Below are positions 19,223 through 27,561 of a DNA stretch of 64,000 nucleotides, piece by piece. Source of the stretch: Pseudomonadota bacterium (lineage in GTDB: Bacteria > Desulfobacterota > Desulfovibrionia > Desulfovibrionales > Desulfovibrionaceae). The DNA lies in NCBI GenBank assembly GCA_023399375.1, contig JAEWPX010000073.1, forward strand, positions 1 through 64,000, in the 5' to 3' direction. A program made the translations under genes and the position numbers. Positions within the stretch are counted from its first letter, which is position 1. Every line of letters starts with the position of its first letter. The notes beneath the pieces were generated by a model. It did no database searches. It was not told the DNA's origin and was given only the letters and a program-made list of their open reading frames with translations.

Positions 19223-19969
19223 CGCGCGTTCGATGAAGCAGGGCAGCACGACGCAGCCCGTCCTGCCGGCAAGCTCCATGGGCCCGAGCGAAAACGCGGC
19301 CGTGCGCCCGAGAAAAGGCACGGCCGCGCGCTTTCCGCCGCCGCCGCCGTCCACGGCGACGCCCAGCACGTGCCCGCCGCGCAGGCAGGCAAACGCCTCC
19401 TTGAGTCCGCCGAAAACATTGATATGGGTCACGGGCAGCGTCTGTTCGTGCTCCCAGCGCAGCTCCCGCGTGCGCCGCACCAGCGCGCCCCGCGCCTCGG
19501 GGAGTTTCTCGTTGAGCGCCGTGGCCGGGGCCGAAAGCTGCCACATGCGGTAGCCGGCGTAGCCGATGGCGGGCATGATCATCTGGTTGGCCCCGTAGTG
19601 GCCGAAGGCGAGCATGACCCCGCGCCCCGTGCAAAGGGCGGCGTCCAGGCGTTCGCGCCCCGCGATGGTCACCAGCGCCGCCGTGCGCTCGGGCGTGAGC
19701 TTGGGGAAAAGCAACACCTCGACGTCGGTCCGGCAAAATTCCACCAACGCCTTGCGCGCAAGCGCCAGCCGCGCGGCCGGGTCGTCCGGCACGCCCGGGA
19801 TGAAGCGCGCGGCCTCGGCCATGCCGGCGAGCCTGGCGTTGGGCACGCGCCCGAGCAGCCGGCCGAGCCCCCCGGCCAGGGCATGGGCCGCGCCGTCCGG
19901 CAAGGCCCAGACGAGACGCTTGAATGGATGCCAGTAGCCCCAGACGAGGGCGTCGCGAAGCAGGCGCAT
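19007..19969 (-). CDS. LpxL/HtrB-like lysophospholipid acyltransferase
   Basis: This 320-residue protein resembles late lipid A acyltransferases, which add an acyl chain to a lipid or sugar acceptor. The HX4(D/E) region reads GHYGANQ with His124, so the usual acidic residue is Gln129, a possible change in activity. An FLGRTAAFSLGP block (about 221-232) fits the second substrate motif of the family. ATG at 19969 follows GGAGGAATTCACC, an excellent ribosome binding site, so a longer start is unlikely. Its 3' end overlaps the convergent GT2 by 216 bp. In a polysaccharide locus it may acylate a lipid anchor or sugar. Confidence 0.78.
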   Translation of the reverse strand: MRLLRDALVWGYWHPFKRLVWALPDGAAHALAGGLGRLLGRVPNARLAGMAEAARFIPGVPDDPAARLALARKALVEFCRTDVEVLLFPKLTPERTAALVTIAGRERLDAALCTGRGVMLAFGHYGANQMIMPAIGYAGYRMWQLSAPATALNEKLPEARGALVRRTRELRWEHEQTLPVTHINVFGGLKEAFACLRGGHVLGVAVDGGGGGKRAAVPFLGRTAAFSLGPMELAGRTGCVVLPCFIERASGGRLTLRIEEALPDVAPGPEAAACATARMAERLSRAVVANPSHYLYFLSFRLLMEKGGHDPFFVSSGEVA

Positions 19970-20087
19970 GGTGAATTCCTCCTGGAAGATGGCGGGCGGT
20001 AGCACGTCTGGCGGGCGTTTCGCAAATGGTGTATGCCGTCCGGGACGCGACCTCGTCGCCAGCACAACGCTTCAAAGGAACAAACGC

Positions 20088-21029
20088 ATGCGCATACTCG
20101 TCACCGGCGGTTTCGGCTACATCGGCAGCGTGCTCGTGCCCGAGCTGCTCGCCCTTGGGCACCACGTCACGGCCTTCGACATCGGCTGGTTCGGCCGCCA
20201 CATTCCCGCTCACCCCGCGCTCACGGCCATCGCCGGCGACACCCGGGACATCGACGCCGTGCCCATGGAAGGCATGGACGCGGTGGTCAATCTCGCCAAC
20301 GTGGCCAACGACCCCTGCGGCGACCTGGATTCCAAGCTGACCTGGGAGGTCAACTGCCTGGCCACCATGAAGCTGGCCGAAAAAGCCGCCGCCTGCGGCG
20401 TGAAGCAGTTCCTGCACGCTTCCTCGGGCTCGGTCTACGGCGTCAAGGACGAGCCGGAAGTGACCGAGGACCTGCCCTGCGTGCCCATCTCCGACTACAA
20501 CAAGACCAAGATGGTCAGCGAACGGGTCCTTTTGAGCTACGCCGACAAGTTCGCCCTGCAGATCGTCCGCCCGGCCACGGTCTGCGGCTACTCGCCGCGC
20601 ATGCGCCTGGACGTGGCCGTGAACCTGCTCACCATGCAGGCCCTGGCCAAAAAGCACATCACCGTGCTCGGCGGCGACCAGACCCGGCCCAACATCCACA
20701 TGAAGGACATCGTGCGGGTGTTCCTGCATTTTCTCGCCACCGGCGACAAGCACACCGGCATCTTCAACGCCGGGTTCGAGAACATTTCCATCCTCGATCT
20801 GGCGAAGATGATCGTCGCGGTCGCTCCGGCGGAAATCGAGATCAAGCCGTCCAACGACCCGCGCTCCTACCGCCAGAATTCCGACAAGTTGCTGGCCACG
20901 GGATTTGCGCCCAAATACGGCGTGGCCGACGGCATCCGCGACGTGGCCGAGGCCTTCGCCTCGGGCAAGCTCGCGGACGAGGACCGCTGGTACAATATCC
21001 GCACCATGAAAACCCTGCCCAAGCTGTAG
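20088..21029 (+). CDS. NAD-dependent epimerase/dehydratase (SDR)
   Basis: This 313-residue extended short-chain dehydrogenase has the N-terminal Rossmann motif GGFGYIG (7-13), a serine-containing SSGSVYG active-site region and the catalytic pair in YNKTK. Family members epimerise, dehydrate or reduce nucleotide sugars, and this one most likely supplies a sugar for the surrounding locus. AAAGGAACAAACGC precedes ATG 20088. Because an alpha-oxoamine synthase and a GNAT-like acyltransferase are in the same window, a ceramide-pathway type reductase or epimerase is an alternative, but the distance (over 7 kb) and sugar-locus context argue against it. Confidence 0.82.
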   Translation: MRILVTGGFGYIGSVLVPELLALGHHVTAFDIGWFGRHIPAHPALTAIAGDTRDIDAVPMEGMDAVVNLANVANDPCGDLDSKLTWEVNCLATMKLAEKAAACGVKQFLHASSGSVYGVKDEPEVTEDLPCVPISDYNKTKMVSERVLLSYADKFALQIVRPATVCGYSPRMRLDVAVNLLTMQALAKKHITVLGGDQTRPNIHMKDIVRVFLHFLATGDKHTGIFNAGFENISILDLAKMIVAVAPAEIEIKPSNDPRSYRQNSDKLLATGFAPKYGVADGIRDVAEAFASGKLADEDRWYNIRTMKTLPKL

Positions 21030-21037
21030 GTCCGACC

Positions 21038-21069
21038 GCGCCCCGGACCGCGACCGCGGTCCGGGGCGC
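21038..21069. terminator. Perfect 14-bp GC hairpin, possible terminator
   Basis: GCGCCCCGGACCGC (21038-21051), a GACC loop and GCGGTCCGGGGCGC (21056-21069) form a perfect stem just after the epimerase stop. No T-run follows on either strand, so it may act as a processing or stability element rather than a standard intrinsic terminator. Confidence 0.45.
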
Positions 21070-21087
21070 GCACAAGGGGGACGGCCC

Positions 21088-21537
21088 ATGGACAGACAGG
21101 AATTCCCCTGGGGACGCGTGGCCGCGGCCGGCGTCATCGCGCTGCTGCTCAACCTCGCCGGCGTGATCTGGCTCGGCATGTCCCAGGAGCGCCTGCGCGT
21201 GTCCATGGCCGCCCTGGACCAGGAAGTGCGCGCCCTGCCGCCTCCCGCCCCCTGCGGCGACGCCGCCGCCGTGGAAAAGGAACTCGCCGCCCTGCGCCAG
21301 GCTCTTTCCGGGCTCTCCGGAAAGCTCGATGCCCTCAAAGCCTCCAAGGACGACGCCAAGGCCCTGGACCGGCTGGCCGGCGAAGTGAAAGCGCTCTCCG
21401 CCAAGGTCGAAGCCCTGGGCGCGGCCAAAGCCGCCAAGCCCGCGAAAAACGGCAAACATGCCGCCCCGTCCCAGGAACGCCCGGCCCCGGGCAGCCCCTA
21501 CTACGGCCCCGGCTACCCCGGCTGGCCAGGGTATTAG
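21088..21537 (+). CDS. Small membrane-anchored coiled-coil protein
   Basis: This 149-residue protein is not recognised by family. It has one hydrophobic segment (about 12-30), a heptad-patterned Ala/Leu/Lys coiled coil (about 60-115) and a Pro/Gly/Tyr-rich tail ending PGWPGY. An AAGGGGGAC sequence precedes the ATG. It sits between the epimerase and the polymerase-like gene with a strong hairpin before it and a repeat element after it. A structural or scaffolding role at the inner membrane is plausible but unproven. Confidence 0.6.
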   Translation: MDRQEFPWGRVAAAGVIALLLNLAGVIWLGMSQERLRVSMAALDQEVRALPPPAPCGDAAAVEKELAALRQALSGLSGKLDALKASKDDAKALDRLAGEVKALSAKVEALGAAKAAKPAKNGKHAAPSQERPAPGSPYYGPGYPGWPGY

Positions 21538-21555
21538 GTAAGGTGGGAAATTGCG

Positions 21556-21630
21556 GGGAGAGGATGCCTCCGGCGGCCAGGAGGGGCGGCGGCCCCTCCT
21601 GGACCTCCCGAAAAGGGGGAAAGGGCCGAG
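21556..21630 (+). repeat. Intergenic GC-rich repeat, copy 2
   Basis: This plus-strand copy has GATGCCTCCGGCGGCC followed by an inverted repeat (AGGAGGGGCGGCGGCCCCTCCT), GGACCTCCCG and AAAAGGGGG. It matches the core and layout of the element at 1-172. Here it sits cleanly between genes, in the 159 bp between the coiled-coil protein and the polymerase-like gene. Confidence 0.65.
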
Positions 21631-21696
21631 CGGGGACGGTTCGATGCAGCGATTGCGGAGAGATAACGCCGGAATTGGCGGAAACGGTCGCCTGAC

Positions 21697-23310
21697 ATGG
21701 CACGCGTACCTGCTTTTCGATCCCAGCTGATTGCCGCCTGCGGCCTGGCGGCCCTCGCGGCGCTCGGCGCGGCGGTTTTCGCGGACTGGCGGGCCGCGGC
21801 CGTGGCCGGGGTCCTTGCCGGCGCGGGACTTGTTGCGCTCTTTCCCTTCGCGGGACTGCTCTTCACGACCGCCATCCTGTTCGTCGGCACGCCGTCGCTC
21901 AAGCTCACCTACGCCCCGGGCGTGGTCAGCCAGTTCTTTCCGGCCATGCTCCTCATACCGCCCTTGTGCCTGGGCTTTCTGGCCCGGGCGGCCCTCGACG
22001 GGGCGCGGCGGCCGCCCATGCGCCGGGAAAACATGTCCGTGCTCGCCCCGTTCGTGGTCATCGTAGCCACGCTGCACCTGCTGGCCTTAAGCTGGGCGCC
22101 GCACACGGACTTCGCCCTGGGGCAGCTGGCGACGCTGGCGTTCGACGTCCTTTATTTCTGCATGCTGGTCGCCGCCGTCTCCGACGTCCGGCGGCTGCGG
22201 GCGCTTTGCCTGACGGTCGCCGCCTCGGCCGTGCTCGTGTGCGCGACCATGGTCTGCGGCGCGCTCTACGACTGGGCCGGCACGGTGCATCTGGGCACGG
22301 GCGCGGAGCTCAACTTCGAACTCTTCTCCGAGGCCCGCTGGGGCCGCATCGGCGGCCTGTGCTCGGCCAACCAGGCCGGCGGCTTCCTGGTCTTCGCCAC
22401 GTTCGTCGCCATGGGCCTGGCCGTTGGGTCCCGCCGCCTGGCCCGCGCGGCCTGGGGCCTGCTCGCGCTCGTCTTTCTCACCTTCGTCGTGGTTTCGGGC
22501 TCGCGCGGGGCCATCCTGGGCTTTCTCGGCGCGGCCTGCGCGTTCCTGCTCCTGCACGCGCCAAGCCGCAAGCGGCTTTTAAGCCGCTCCACCCTGCTCG
22601 TGCTCGCCCTGGCCGTGGCCATCCTGGCCGGCAAGCCGTCGTTTATCGACCGCATGCTCGTCGGCTTCGGCTATTCCGGTCCGCTCATCTTTTCGGAAAA
22701 GAAAAAAACCGAATCCACTTCCAACGTCAGCGGCTCGGGCGCGCGCTTCCGCATGTGGAAGCAGGCCCTTTCGGTCATGGCCGACCGGCCCGAACTGCTG
22801 TTGCTCGGCCTTGGCCCGGGAGGATTTATTTGGCACACGCGCGAGCCCGAGGTGCACAGCCTCTGGCTGGCCTTTTTCTTCGACCTGGGCCTTGTCGGCG
22901 GCCTGACCGGCATCCTCGGGCTCGCGGTCCTGGCCGCAACCACGGCCCGCGTCCTGCGCCGTGGGCCGCCCGCGTCCGTACACGTCCTTTTCACGGCCGT
23001 GGCCGTGGCCGCCCTGGCGGAGCTCGGGCTGCACAGCGCCATCGACCACGACCTGACCTCGCCGGTGTCGCGCTTCGCCTGGCTCTACGTCGCCGTCCTG
23101 GCCGCCGCCCTGCGCGTGGCCCGCAGGGAAGCGGCCGCGGCGAAGCCGCGCCCCGTGCCGGAGACCGCCCATGAAACACGCATCGCGCCCGCTTGCCTGC
23201 CTGGCGGCCCTGCTCTGCCTGTCGGCCCTGCTGGGCCGGCCCATGTCCTGCCCGGCCCAACCCGCGCCGGAGATGCTGCTGCGCCAGGCGCAGCAGATTG
23301 CCGCGCGTGA
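21697..23310 (+). CDS. O-antigen polymerase/ligase-like membrane protein (Wzy/WaaL)
   Basis: This 537-residue multi-pass protein has about eleven hydrophobic segments. The large periplasmic loop between about residues 325 and 385 contains the Wzy_C-type block SGARFRMWKQALSVM and a GLGPGGFIW segment, typical of O-antigen polymerases and ligases. With the Wzx, Wzc-like and Wza-like genes nearby it is the best candidate for the repeat-unit polymerase of this locus. The final 46 codons run into the next gene in another frame; the low-complexity Pro/Ala tail suggests that part is not essential. A weak GGAAACGG precedes the ATG. Confidence 0.78.
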   Translation: MARVPAFRSQLIAACGLAALAALGAAVFADWRAAAVAGVLAGAGLVALFPFAGLLFTTAILFVGTPSLKLTYAPGVVSQFFPAMLLIPPLCLGFLARAALDGARRPPMRRENMSVLAPFVVIVATLHLLALSWAPHTDFALGQLATLAFDVLYFCMLVAAVSDVRRLRALCLTVAASAVLVCATMVCGALYDWAGTVHLGTGAELNFELFSEARWGRIGGLCSANQAGGFLVFATFVAMGLAVGSRRLARAAWGLLALVFLTFVVVSGSRGAILGFLGAACAFLLLHAPSRKRLLSRSTLLVLALAVAILAGKPSFIDRMLVGFGYSGPLIFSEKKKTESTSNVSGSGARFRMWKQALSVMADRPELLLLGLGPGGFIWHTREPEVHSLWLAFFFDLGLVGGLTGILGLAVLAATTARVLRRGPPASVHVLFTAVAVAALAELGLHSAIDHDLTSPVSRFAWLYVAVLAAALRVARREAAAAKPRPVPETAHETRIAPACLPGGPALPVGPAGPAHVLPGPTRAGDAAAPGAADCRA

Positions 23311-24985
23311 GCGCAGCGAACCCACGGACGCGGCCAACGCGCCCACGCGCCTGCGCGAATTGCAGGATCTGTTCGGGGCCATGCGCTTTTCCGGCGCGTT
23401 CACCGGCCTTGAGCAGATCTGCCCCCCGGCCACGCTTGCGGCCATGATGCGCGAAACGCAAGCCGGCCGGCCCGAGGCCCTGCCGCCGCTTTTACGCCCC
23501 TGCCTGCTGGCGCTCGGGACCCTTGGCCGCCTGGACGGGCAAGGCGCACAATCCGCCCAGGCGCAGCCCGCTCCCCTGCCCGGACCCGGCCCTCTGGCCC
23601 AGGCGCAAGGCGCGCCGGGCGCGGCGCAGGCACCAGCCGCCATGCGGCCGCCCGTGGCCCTGACCGTTTCCCTGCCGACCACGGCGGCGCGCCTGACCGT
23701 TTCCCCGGCCGTGCCCACGCTGGCGGACGGCGCACCGCAGTTTCCGGCGACGACCGTTACGGCGAGCGGCGGCCACGTCACGCTGCCCCTTTCCGACACG
23801 CCGGTCTTCATCGAGGAGACGCCCCGCGAAACGCCGCCGACCCCGGCCGAACGCCTCGCCTCGCCCTTTGGCGCGCACCCGGCGACGTTTCGCGGCGAAA
23901 ACCCGCCCTTTGCCCTGGCGAACGACCTGGGCCTCGGCTGGCACCGGGGCGTGGCCTGGTGGGTGGACATCCAGTCCGACGCGGACCTCGCCGCCGGCCG
24001 CTTCGACTTCTCGCGCCTGGACGCCCAGCTGGCGGCCATGGGCCCGAACATGCGGGCCATGCTCACGATCATGCTGCCCGCGCGCCTGCGCCAGGATGGG
24101 CAGGCCCCGCCCGTCGCGACCGGAGCGCCCGGCCCCCTGGCGGTCAAGGCCGACGGCTCCTGGGAGCTTGGGCCCACGCCTGCCGCCTACGACGCCTTCG
24201 TCACGGCGCTGGTCGCGCGCTACGGCGCGCGCCCGCCCAGGGGCGTGGCGCCGGTCGCCTACTGGCAGTTCGAAAACGAGCTGGATTTGTCGCGGGCGCG
24301 AAACGACGCCGCCGGGTTCGCGGCGCTTGCGCTGCGCACCGAGCGGCTGATCAAAAAAGCGGACCCCAAGGCCAAGGTGCTCCTGGCCGGGGTGTCGGGC
24401 GAGGATTTTTCCCGCAACTTCGCGGCGTACTACGTGCCGGTCCTGGAGAAGCTCCACGGACGCGGCTGCGACATCTTCGACCTGCACCTGTTCGGCCGCG
24501 CCGGCGACTACCGGGAGCTTGCGCCCATGACCGCCGCGGCGCGCAAGGCCCTCGACGCCACGGGATTTTCCCGCGTTCCGCTCTGGATGACCGAGACCGC
24601 GACCTACAGCGGCGCGCCGACCGCCCCGCCGGGGCTCAATCCCCAAAGCGAAGGCGAGCAGGCCGCGGAACTGGTGCGGCGGGGCGTCTTCGCGCTTTCC
24701 CTCGGCGTGCAGAAGGTCTTCTGGGCCATGGTGCGCGAGGGCTTCCGCTTCCGGGGCGACCTGTTCGACCACGCGGGCCTGACCACGGACCCGCGCGTGA
24801 GCCCGGACCGGCCGGACGGCTCGCCCAAGCTCGCCTTCTTTACCTATCGCCGCCTTTGCGCCAAATTGGCAGGCTGCGCCCCAAGGCCCGAAGCGCTGTC
24901 GCTCGGGCCGGGCGCGTATGCCTACCGCTTCCGCGCCGCGAACGGCCGGACGGTGGTCGTGGCCTGGGCCGATCCCAGGCCCTGA
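23171..24985 (+). CDS. Secreted clan GH-A glycoside-hydrolase-like protein
   Basis: This 604-residue exported protein would cut or remodel the polysaccharide in the periplasm or outside the cell. A signal peptide (about 1-30) is followed by a helical stretch, a Gln/Pro/Ala linker (about 123-158) and a TIM-barrel-like catalytic region (about 245-570). The clan GH-A acid/base pair is visible as WQFENE (Asn369-Glu370), with a nucleophile candidate Glu475 in WMTETAT. Hydrolases are common inside exopolysaccharide loci. GGAGACCGCCC precedes the ATG, which lies 140 bp inside the 3' end of the polymerase-like gene. The family number is not assigned. Confidence 0.7.
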   Translation: MKHASRPLACLAALLCLSALLGRPMSCPAQPAPEMLLRQAQQIAARERSEPTDAANAPTRLRELQDLFGAMRFSGAFTGLEQICPPATLAAMMRETQAGRPEALPPLLRPCLLALGTLGRLDGQGAQSAQAQPAPLPGPGPLAQAQGAPGAAQAPAAMRPPVALTVSLPTTAARLTVSPAVPTLADGAPQFPATTVTASGGHVTLPLSDTPVFIEETPRETPPTPAERLASPFGAHPATFRGENPPFALANDLGLGWHRGVAWWVDIQSDADLAAGRFDFSRLDAQLAAMGPNMRAMLTIMLPARLRQDGQAPPVATGAPGPLAVKADGSWELGPTPAAYDAFVTALVARYGARPPRGVAPVAYWQFENELDLSRARNDAAGFAALALRTERLIKKADPKAKVLLAGVSGEDFSRNFAAYYVPVLEKLHGRGCDIFDLHLFGRAGDYRELAPMTAAARKALDATGFSRVPLWMTETATYSGAPTAPPGLNPQSEGEQAAELVRRGVFALSLGVQKVFWAMVREGFRFRGDLFDHAGLTTDPRVSPDRPDGSPKLAFFTYRRLCAKLAGCAPRPEALSLGPGAYAYRFRAANGRTVVVAWADPRP

Positions 24986-25013
24986 GGATAAGGATGCAGT
25001 AAAGGAGGACGCC

Positions 25014-25301
25014 ATGCCCCAGCCCGATGCCGGCATTTTCGATTCCGACGCCTACGCCGAAGCCCTGGCCTTTGCCCGCAGCCTGCGCGCACCGGGAAAA
25101 CCCCTCGATTTTCCGAGCTATTCCGACTACGTGCGCCTCGTGGCCGAACGCGTGGTCATCGACCTCGACAGCTTCGACCCGGACATGGCCGATTTCCACG
25201 AACTTCCGGAAACCTACGAACTGGCCTACCTGACGGCGCGCCTGGAGCGGCTGCGCGCGCGCATCGCCGCCGAACGCGGCGTGGACGTGAGCAAACTGTA
25301 A
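25014..25301 (+). CDS. Small conserved-looking hypothetical protein
   Basis: This 95-residue acidic protein is not recognised. A strong AAAGGAGGACGCC precedes ATG 25014, favouring it over a longer frame starting inside the glycosidase gene. The sequence is soluble with a helical C-terminus (about 60-90). It follows the glycosidase gene by 28 bp and ends 13 bp before the convergent stop of the Wzc-like gene. Confidence 0.65.
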   Translation: MPQPDAGIFDSDAYAEALAFARSLRAPGKPLDFPSYSDYVRLVAERVVIDLDSFDPDMADFHELPETYELAYLTARLERLRARIAAERGVDVSKL

Positions 25302-25314
25302 TCCGGCGGGAAGA

Positions 25315-27561
25315 TCAGGCGCGGCGGGCGGAGCGTTTGCGGCGAAGCCACGCGGTAAGCGTCCGCCAAAGCTCGCGGGGGGACAGGTCGTCGGCCGGCA
25401 CGCCGGAAAGGACGCTTGCGGGCTCCCGGCCAAGGGCCGCGCGGCAGGACTCGGCCGCCTCGGCCACGGCCCGGGCAGGCGTGCAAAAAAGCCCGGCCAC
25501 GAGCAGCACGGCCGCGCCGGTGCGGCCGAACGCCAGGGCGTCGCCCGAGCGGGAAAGCGGCGCGGCCGCGACGAGCACCCGGTCGAAGCGCCCGCCGAGC
25601 ACGGCCAGGGTCTCGCCCAGGCGCGGCCCGTCCATGAGCCGGTCCGCAGCCTCGAAAGCCAGTTCCCGGCCGGCCGGCAAGACGAACAGCCCGTGCTCCG
25701 GCCCCGGCACCAACACCGCGTCCAGGGCGACCTCGCCGGACAGCGCCTCGGCAAGCCCCGGACCGGGCGGCAGCCCGGCAAGCCCGGCCAGAAGTCCGTG
25801 CGGATGCGCCGCGTCGGACGCGCCACCCGTATCCGAAGAACGCGGCGCGCACAGGTCCGCGTCCACGACCAGCGTGCGCGCGCCGCCCCTGGCCACGGCC
25901 CGGGCCAGGTCGAACGCCAGCCGGGGCGCGTCGCCGTCCGCGCCATCGTCCGCATCGTCTGCCCCGGCGATGACGACGATCGGGACCGCCGCGTCGCCCG
26001 CCGGGAAAAGCGCCTCGCGCAGCCGGCGCAGCGCCTGCCCCCGCGCCGGCAGGTCGCGCCGGGGCACGGCCCCGAGCACCCGCGTGCCGGCCTCGGCCAG
26101 CGCCTCGCGCGAGCCCACCGTAGCGTCGGTCCAGGCCGCGGCCAGGGCCGCGACCACGGCCAAAAACGCTCCGACCACGAGGCCCGCCGCAAGCATGAGC
26201 GACAGCTTGGGCCGCATGTAGTCGTCGATCTTGCCCGGAAATTCGGCCGACTCCACGACATGGGCGATGGACAGGTCCATGCCCTCGCCGGCCTTGGCCA
26301 TGGCTTCCATCTGGTTGAGGTTGGAGAGAAACGTCTGGTTGGCGTCCACCCGGGCGGCCACCAGCGCCGAGGCCGCCGCCCGGCCGGGGAAGGCGTCGGC
26401 CTTCTTCTCCACGCCGGCGAGAAGCGTGGCAAAGGCCTCGTCCTGGCATTCGTAACCCGCGACCTGGGACGCATATTCGGCGGCGCGCTCGCTCAGGTAG
26501 CTCCAGGTCGGGTCCGTGGACACGGTTTCCGAGCCGAAGACCTTTTGCGCCTCGCCCTTGATGATCTTTTTCGCTTCCTCGATCTTGTTTTCGATTTCCT
26601 TGACCGCCGGATGCTCCGCGGTCAGGCGCGCCCTGGCGGCGGCCAGGTCCAGGTAGAGGTCGCGCAGGGTGAGCTTGACCGAATCGATCAGGGTCGACCG
26701 CTGCGTGGCCTCGGACGTCTTGCGAAATTCCGGCCGCTTGGCCAGCTGCGCCTTGACGTTGGCCAGCATGCCCTGGGCCCGGATGAGGCTCAGGCGGTTG
26801 GCGTCGCGGTCCGCGGACAGGGTGAAGTAGCGCGAGACGAGCTGCTGGCCTTCGCTCGTGAGGTCCACGATCTTCTCGGTGCGGCGCACTTCCTGCTGCG
26901 CGGCCAGGGCCTCCTCGTAGCTGGCCTTGGCCCTGGGCAGTTCCTGGGCCACGCTTGCAGCCACGGCGCGGCACTCGTCCTGGCGCATGACCGACTCCCG
27001 CGCGACGAAGGACCGCGCCGCGGCGTTAGCCAGATCCATGGCCAGCCGCATGGACGATGCCGAGGAGGAAAATTCCAGGATGTCCGAATCCTCCATCATG
27101 GCCGCCTTGAGATAGGGCCGCGGAAAAAGGACGTGGACCAGGGATTTGTTGGTCAGCTCCTCGTAGGTCATGGGACGCAGGCCCAGCCTGGGCCAGAAAT
27201 GGTCGATGATCAGGCGCACGAGGGGAACGTACTCGAGCACCTGCAGGGACTTGCGCTTGCGCTGCAAATCGAGCTCGGCGATGACCGGCCGCAGCACCGG
27301 CACGGTGACGGCCAGATCCTCGTAGGTGGCCCGTTCGGTGTCGGTGAGCGAAGCGCTGCTGACCATGGGCGAATCCAGGGACACGCGGTTAAGCAGCGTG
27401 GCCTTGGTCGCGGAATGATAGAGATAGACCTTGGCCGAGGCGACGTACTGCGTCTCGCAAAGGAGCGTGATCGCGAGCAGTCCGCCGAAAATCGCGACGA
27501 ACGTCCAGGCCATGAGCGCGCGGCGGCGCCACAGGAGAGCGAGAAGCTGGCGCAGTTCCAC
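25315..27561 (-). CDS. Wzc-like polysaccharide co-polymerase with degenerate kinase domain
   Basis: This 748-residue inner-membrane protein would set chain length and couple polymerisation to export. Membrane segments at about 17-34 and 453-477 enclose a large periplasmic Wzz/GNVR-like region with long coiled coils (about 195-340). The cytoplasmic domain resembles a BY-kinase: Walker A' VVDADLCAPR is at 565-574, but the P-loop position (528-547) is an Asp-rich stretch with no GK(S/T), and the C-terminus lacks a Tyr cluster. It is therefore probably catalytically dead. The GTG start shares one base with the stop of the upstream wza-like gene (TAGTG). Confidence 0.85.
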   Translation of the reverse strand: MELRQLLALLWRRRALMAWTFVAIFGGLLAITLLCETQYVASAKVYLYHSATKATLLNRVSLDSPMVSSASLTDTERATYEDLAVTVPVLRPVIAELDLQRKRKSLQVLEYVPLVRLIIDHFWPRLGLRPMTYEELTNKSLVHVLFPRPYLKAAMMEDSDILEFSSSASSMRLAMDLANAAARSFVARESVMRQDECRAVAASVAQELPRAKASYEEALAAQQEVRRTEKIVDLTSEGQQLVSRYFTLSADRDANRLSLIRAQGMLANVKAQLAKRPEFRKTSEATQRSTLIDSVKLTLRDLYLDLAAARARLTAEHPAVKEIENKIEEAKKIIKGEAQKVFGSETVSTDPTWSYLSERAAEYASQVAGYECQDEAFATLLAGVEKKADAFPGRAAASALVAARVDANQTFLSNLNQMEAMAKAGEGMDLSIAHVVESAEFPGKIDDYMRPKLSLMLAAGLVVGAFLAVVAALAAAWTDATVGSREALAEAGTRVLGAVPRRDLPARGQALRRLREALFPAGDAAVPIVVIAGADDADDGADGDAPRLAFDLARAVARGGARTLVVDADLCAPRSSDTGGASDAAHPHGLLAGLAGLPPGPGLAEALSGEVALDAVLVPGPEHGLFVLPAGRELAFEAADRLMDGPRLGETLAVLGGRFDRVLVAAAPLSRSGDALAFGRTGAAVLLVAGLFCTPARAVAEAAESCRAALGREPASVLSGVPADDLSPRELWRTLTAWLRRKRSARRA

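Noticed and set aside
21691..21710. Possible sigma54 promoter (TGGCAC...TGC)
   Set aside because: The spacing between GG and GC is 11 instead of 10 bases, and it lies over the start of the polymerase gene.
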